DNA of 26,478 nucleotides from Lachnospiraceae bacterium (lineage in GTDB: Bacteria > Bacillota > Clostridia > Lachnospirales > Lachnospiraceae). The stretch lies in assembly GCA_003488445.1 (NCBI GenBank), contig DNLO01000168.1, positions 1 to 26,478 of the forward strand. The letters are read 5' to 3'. The stretch's first letter is position 1. Each line of letters begins with the position of its first letter. This document shows, in pieces, positions 22,922 to 26,478 of this stretch. The position numbers and the translations under genes are program-made. The notes beneath the pieces are model-generated. The model made no database searches. It had not been told where the DNA came from and was given only the letters and a program-made list of their open reading frames with translations.

Positions 22922-23722
22922 TTATCTCAGTTTACCGAGCTGATTCACAGCCGTTTCCAGACTCGTGTCCATAGTCTGTATCACTTTCTGGTTTATCTCA
23001 TATTGCCTGTTTATCGCTATCATATTGACCATCTCCTGAACTGTCTCCACATTGGACTGCTCAAGATAGCCGGAGTATATCTGTGCATTCGAGGGGATCT
23101 CCGTGGCTCCGTCCACCGTCTGCCACATATTCTCTCCGTACTTTTCCAGATAATAATAGTCCGTGCCCTCTTCGTTTCTCTCGAAATCGACGACTCCTAT
23201 CGTCGCTATGATCTGATTGTTGGCCCCCTGAGTGATGTTTCCCTGTCTGTCAATGGTGGTATCCTGCATGGGATCCAGCTGGATGTGGTTGCCGTTGGAG
23301 TCAAGGACAAAGTCTCCGTCCTTGGTCACCAGTACCCCTTCTTTGGTCAGAGTGAAGGATCCGTCTCTCGTGTACTTCTCGCTCACGTTGCCGTTTTTAT
23401 CCTGGAATTCTATGCGGAAGAATCCGGAATCCGAAAGTGCAAGGTCAAAGGTGTTGTCCGTACCTCTGAAGCCGCCCTCGGACCAATCTGTATAGTTCTC
23501 ACCTATCTTAACTCCCGGCTGCATATTGCCGAGTCTTCTGGACAGATACCACTCGGAAGAATCCTTGAGCTTTACTGCGAGCGCGTCCGCAAAGGTCTGA
23601 GAAGTAGCACCCTCCTTCTTGTACCCGGTGGTCGACACGTTAGCCAGGTTGTTGGTCATCGTGTCCATCCTGTGCTGTTCGTTGATCATTGCGCTGTGTG
23701 CTGTGTAGAGCCCCTTTACCAT
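22922..23722 (-). CDS. flgF: Flagellar hook-basal body protein FlgF-type (FlhO position)
   Basis: 266 residues. It shares the rod-protein termini with its neighbour: MVKGLYTAHSAMINEQHRMD with NNLANVSTTGYKKEG at the start and SNVETVQEMVNMIAINRQYEINQKVIQTMDTSL at the end. The middle is the FlgE/F/G fold (FDLALSDSGFFRIEF, KYTRDGSFTLTKEGVLVT). FlgF versus FlgG cannot be settled by eye; the FlhO-like name follows from position behind mreB/mbl. The ATG lies 2 bp after the mreB stop, with the GAGG of the mreB 3' end serving as ribosome site, so the two genes are translationally linked. It should form part of the proximal rod. Confidence 0.88.
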   Translation of the reverse strand: MVKGLYTAHSAMINEQHRMDTMTNNLANVSTTGYKKEGATSQTFADALAVKLKDSSEWYLSRRLGNMQPGVKIGENYTDWSEGGFRGTDNTFDLALSDSGFFRIEFQDKNGNVSEKYTRDGSFTLTKEGVLVTKDGDFVLDSNGNHIQLDPMQDTTIDRQGNITQGANNQIIATIGVVDFERNEEGTDYYYLEKYGENMWQTVDGATEIPSNAQIYSGYLEQSNVETVQEMVNMIAINRQYEINQKVIQTMDTSLETAVNQLGKLR

Positions 23723-23724
23723 GC

Positions 23725-24723
23725 TTAATTATCCTCTTCCTGATATCCCGCTATGAAGTCTACGTATTTACCCGTACCCACCGCCACGGCGGTCATGGGA
23801 TCCTCTGCCGTCATGGTGTTGATACCTGTCTTTTCCGTTATCAGCTCCTCCAGGCCTCTGAGCATCGCTCCTCCGCCCGTGAGCACTATCCCTCTGGATG
23901 CAATATCTGCCGCTAGCTCCGGAGGCGTGCGCTCCAATACGCTGTGTATGGCCTCTATGATCTGGGATGTCGACTCTCTCAGGGCCTCTTCCGTCTCCTC
24001 CGACGACACCTTGACTGTCACCGGGAGTCCCGTCAGCAGGTTTCTGCCCCTTACATCCATGTAGTCGACCTCCGGCTGCTTGAATACCGCTCCTATACTG
24101 ATCTTCAGATCCTCAGCCGTCGGCTCGCCTATCAGAAGATTGTGCTTCTTTCTCATGTATCTGACGATAGCCTCGTCAAAATCGTCGCCTGCCACCTTTA
24201 TGGATGTCGACTCCACCGGTCCGCCCAGGGATATGACCGCTATGTCGGAGGTCCCGCCTCCTATATCCACGACCATATTGCCGCAGGCCTTTATGATATC
24301 TATCCCGGCTCCGATGGCCGCTGCCAGCGGCTCCTCGATGATCTTTACATCTCTTGCTCCCGCCTGGTATGCCGCATCCTCCACGGCCTTCCTCTCGACT
24401 TCGGATGCCGCAGACGGCACTCCCACGCACACTCTGGGCTTCCTGAACGTTCTCTTGCCTACAGCCTTCTGTATGAAGTACTTCAGCATCTTCTCCGTGA
24501 CAGTGTAGTTCGAGATGACACCCTGTCTCATGGGCCTTATCGCTACGATATTTCCGGGAGTACGCCCAAGCATCAGACGGGCTTCCTCACCAATGGCCAT
24601 TATCTTATTCGTATCTCTGTCAAAGGCTACGACCGACGGCTCCTTGAGGACCACCCCTTTGCCTCTGATATACACCAGCACACTGGCCGTGCCCAGATCT
24701 ATTCCTATATCCGTTCCGCTCAT
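23725..24723 (-). CDS. mreB: MreB/Mbl actin-like cell-shape protein
   Basis: 332 residues, the usual MreB length. It forms membrane-bound filaments that direct lateral wall synthesis. The actin-fold nucleotide motifs are present: GIDLGTAS at 7-14, VVDIGGGTSD at 151-160, EEPLAAAIGAG at 130-140 and IVLTGGGAMLRGL near 285. RGKGVVLKEPSVVAFD and GRTPGNIVAIRPM are closer to what I recall of Mbl than of MreB proper, and the two flagellar rod genes behind it repeat the Bacillus mbl-flhO-flhP order. mreC and mreD are absent, which also fits Mbl. A GAGGAAAAT site precedes the ATG. It heads an operon-like run of eleven genes ending with cdaR. Confidence 0.95.
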   Translation of the reverse strand: MSGTDIGIDLGTASVLVYIRGKGVVLKEPSVVAFDRDTNKIMAIGEEARLMLGRTPGNIVAIRPMRQGVISNYTVTEKMLKYFIQKAVGKRTFRKPRVCVGVPSAASEVERKAVEDAAYQAGARDVKIIEEPLAAAIGAGIDIIKACGNMVVDIGGGTSDIAVISLGGPVESTSIKVAGDDFDEAIVRYMRKKHNLLIGEPTAEDLKISIGAVFKQPEVDYMDVRGRNLLTGLPVTVKVSSEETEEALRESTSQIIEAIHSVLERTPPELAADIASRGIVLTGGGAMLRGLEELITEKTGINTMTAEDPMTAVAVGTGKYVDFIAGYQEEDN

Positions 24724-24799
24724 ATTTTCCTCGTTTCGCTATTTCTGCCAACAAAATGCCAATACTATATATTGCCACGAAACCGGAAAACTTTCAATC

Positions 24800-24835
24800 A
24801 AAAAACACGGATGCAGTATGTGTTCTGCATCCGTG
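24800..24835 (-). terminator. Intrinsic terminator of the uvrA transcript
   Basis: CACGGATGCAG (24806-24816) and CTGCATCCGTG (24825-24835) form a perfect 11-bp stem around an 8-nt loop. On the minus strand the stem is followed directly by six T residues (24805-24800). It lies 86 nt past the uvrA stop and about 76 nt before mreB, so it separates the two transcripts. The promoter of the mreB operon should lie in 24724-24800. TTGAAA is present at 24797-24792, but no well-spaced -10 was found. Confidence 0.85.
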
Positions 24836-24921
24836 CATATATGAAAGCGCTGAGCGCCTGAAAACTTCCATGTAGATATTACATCGGCAGTTTTTCCGGT
24901 TTTCTTAACCCCTGTTTTGAT

Positions 24922-26478
24922 TTATTTTTTTCCGAGCATCTTTGCTATGTAGTACCCTGTATAGCTTTTCTTTACCTTTGCTACCTCTTCCGGCGTACCG
25001 CAGGCTACGACTGTACCCCCGCCGTCTCCGCCTTCCGGCCCCATATCAACTATATAATCACCGCATTTGATCACATCCAGGTTGTGCTCTATCACCACCA
25101 CGGTATTTCCCATATCGGCAAGTCTCTGGAGGATGGTGACGAGCTTCTTCACATCATCGAAGTGCAGACCCGTAGTCGGCTCATCCAGGATGTACAGGGT
25201 CCTTCCTGTACTCTTTCTCGAAAGCTCCGCTGCCAGCTTTATCCTCTGGGCCTCTCCTCCTGAAAGCTCTGTGGAAGGCTGACCCAGCTTTACATATCCG
25301 AGCCCGACATCATAGAGAGTCTGGATCTTGTTTCTTATCGATGGTACATTCTCAAAGAAATCAAGGGCCTCCTCCACCGTCATGTCCAGAACATCGGCTA
25401 TATTCCTGCCCTTATAGGTGATATCGAGAGTCTCTCTGTTGTACCGCTTGCCGTGGCATACATCGCAGGGTACGAACACGTCCGGCAGGAAATGCATCTC
25501 TATCTTTATTATGCCGTCTCCGCTGCAGGCTTCGCATCGTCCTCCCTTTACGTTAAACGAGAACCGGCCCTTCTTGTAACCTCTTGCACGTGCCTCCTGC
25601 GTCCCCGCGAAAAGATCCCTGATCAGGTCGAATACACCCGTATATGTGGCCGGATTAGATCTCGGTGTCCTCCCGATGGGCGACTGGTCTATATTGATGA
25701 CTTTATCCAGCTCCTCCAGACCCTTTATCCCGTCGGATGCCCCCGGTATGATACGCGCGCGGTTCAGCTTTTTTGCAGCTGTCTTAAACAGGATCTCGTT
25801 TATCAGAGAAGACTTGCCCGATCCGGACACCCCCGTCACTATGGTCATCACACCCAGCGGTATCCTGACATCTGTGTTCTTGAGGTTGTTTTCTCTTGCC
25901 TTTCTGATCTCTATCCATCCGGCAGGCTTCCTTCTCTCCTTCGGCACCGGTATGGACAGCTCCCCGGACAGATATCTGCCGGTGATCGACTTCTTCACCT
26001 TCATTATCTCATCCGCAGTACCCTCGGCTACAAGCTCACCGCCGCGTATCCCGGCACCCGGTCCTATATCTATGATATGGTCTGCCGCCAGCATGGTATC
26101 CTCGTCATGCTCCACCACGATCAGCGTATTCCCGAGGTCTCGCAGATGCCTGAGCGTAGCCAGCAGCTTGTCGTTGTCTCTTTGATGCAGTCCTATGGAC
26201 GGCTCATCCAGGATATATGCCACTCCGACCAGACCGCTGCCTATCTGCGTGGCGAGCCTGATACGCTGAGCCTCCCCTCCGGAAAGAGTGCCCGTCGCTC
26301 TGGAAAGAGTGAGATAATCCAGTCCCACGTCATTCATGAAGCGGATCCGCGAATGAATCTCTTTTATTATCTGTGTGCCTATCCTCTGCTGCTGCTCGGT
26401 GATAGACTCCGGTATGGTATCAAAATACTTCAGCAGCTGCTTTACCGACATTTCGGTCAGTTCAAATATGTTCTTGTC
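24922..26478 (-). CDS. uvrA: Excinuclease ABC subunit A (5' truncated)
   Basis: 518 residues are visible; the frame is open to the right edge, so roughly the first 420 residues of the usual ~940 are missing and the internal ATG at 26451 is not the start. UvrA is the damage-sensing ATPase of nucleotide excision repair. The window holds the ABC signature and Walker B of the first ATPase ([32 protein letters not shown]), then the second ATPase with Walker [11 protein letters not shown], the zinc finger CEAC-x20-[20 protein letters not shown] and [15 protein letters not shown]. All are intact. A strong terminator follows. uvrB would be expected upstream, beyond the window. Confidence 0.97.
   Translation of the reverse strand, partial: DKNIFELTEMSVKQLLKYFDTIPESITEQQQRIGTQIIKEIHSRIRFMNDVGLDYLTLSRATGTLSGGEAQRIRLATQIGSGLVGVAYILDEPSIGLHQRDNDKLLATLRHLRDLGNTLIVVEHDEDTMLAADHIIDIGPGAGIRGGELVAEGTADEIMKVKKSITGRYLSGELSIPVPKERRKPAGWIEIRKARENNLKNTDVRIPLGVMTIVTGVSGSGKSSLINEILFKTAAKKLNRARIIPGASDGIKGLEELDKVINIDQSPIGRTPRSNPATYTGVFDLIRDLFAGTQEARARGYKKGRFSFNVKGGRCEACSGDGIIKIEMHFLPDVFVPCDVCHGKRYNRETLDITYKGRNIADVLDMTVEEALDFFENVPSIRNKIQTLYDVGLGYVKLGQPSTELSGGEAQRIKLAAELSRKSTGRTLYILDEPTTGLHFDDVKKLVTILQRLADMGNTVVVIEHNLDVIKCGDYIVDMGPEGGDGGGTVVACGTPEEVAKVKKSYTGYYIAKMLGKK

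Noticed and set aside
24839..24853. Sequence resembling a catabolite-responsive element
   Set aside because: It misses the conserved 3' bases and lies downstream of uvrA, away from any promoter or sugar gene.
22778..24861. Two long plus-strand frames (about 305 and 316 residues) opposite mreB and the flgF-type gene
   Set aside because: Both lie over well-supported genes and give His/Tyr/Arg-rich sequences without motifs; long antisense frames are a by-product of the codon usage here.

Overview
The window looks like chromosome from a motile, low-GC-phylum Gram-positive bacterium of the class Clostridia, most likely a Lachnospiraceae relative. The grounds are the type III glutamine synthetase, a LeuA2-type isopropylmalate synthase, a monofunctional HPr with both His15 and Ser46, the mreB/mbl-flagellar rod gene order also known from Bacillus, a CdaA/CdaR c-di-AMP module, a YvyF-like protein, and strong AGGAGG-type ribosome binding sites. 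No RNA genes, mobile elements, CRISPR arrays or transferred-looking segments were seen. Two genes are cut by the edges: the sugar-binding lipoprotein on the left (3' end missing) and uvrA on the right (5' end missing).

Layout. (1) 1-4068: a sugar ABC transporter substrate-binding lipoprotein reads left. It diverges, across a 406-bp AT-rich control region, from an AraC-family regulator that is followed by a serine hydrolase of the beta-lactamase/esterase VIII type and a stand-alone PilZ (c-di-GMP receptor) protein. The control region holds four copies of a TTGCTA motif; two form a near-perfect direct repeat with 21-bp periodicity, a classic AraC-family operator layout. (2) 4074-11023, all reading left: nth, a PPP-type metallophosphoesterase, manC and manA are tightly packed (overlapping or touching). 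After a 76-bp gap come glnN (GS type III) and galE. ManA, ManC and GalE supply activated sugars (GDP-mannose, UDP-galactose) for surface polysaccharide. (3) 11043-12572: one rightward polytopic membrane protein, possibly a GT-C-like glycosyltransferase, starts 19 bp from nth and ends 9 bp from leuA. (4) 12582-14636: ptsH (HPr) then leuA, both leftward, separated by a perfect 12-bp hairpin with a U-run, i.e. a terminator or attenuator in front of leuA. (5) 14743-24723: eleven leftward genes with gaps of 23 bp or less or overlaps, in transcription order mreB/mbl, flgF (flhO), flgG (flhP), flgJ-type rod-binding protein, recD2, comFC, yvyF-like, two membrane proteins of unknown function, cdaA, cdaR. 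(6) 24922-26478: the C-terminal half of uvrA with a clear terminator behind it.

The most interesting part is region 5. Cell-shape, flagellar rod, DNA helicase, competence-type and c-di-AMP synthesis genes appear to be one transcription unit, and two unrecognised membrane proteins are translationally coupled to the diadenylate cyclase. These two proteins are the best candidates for an undescribed accessory to c-di-AMP signalling. This is inference from gene order only. Functional names rest on motifs read by eye; no database search was possible.
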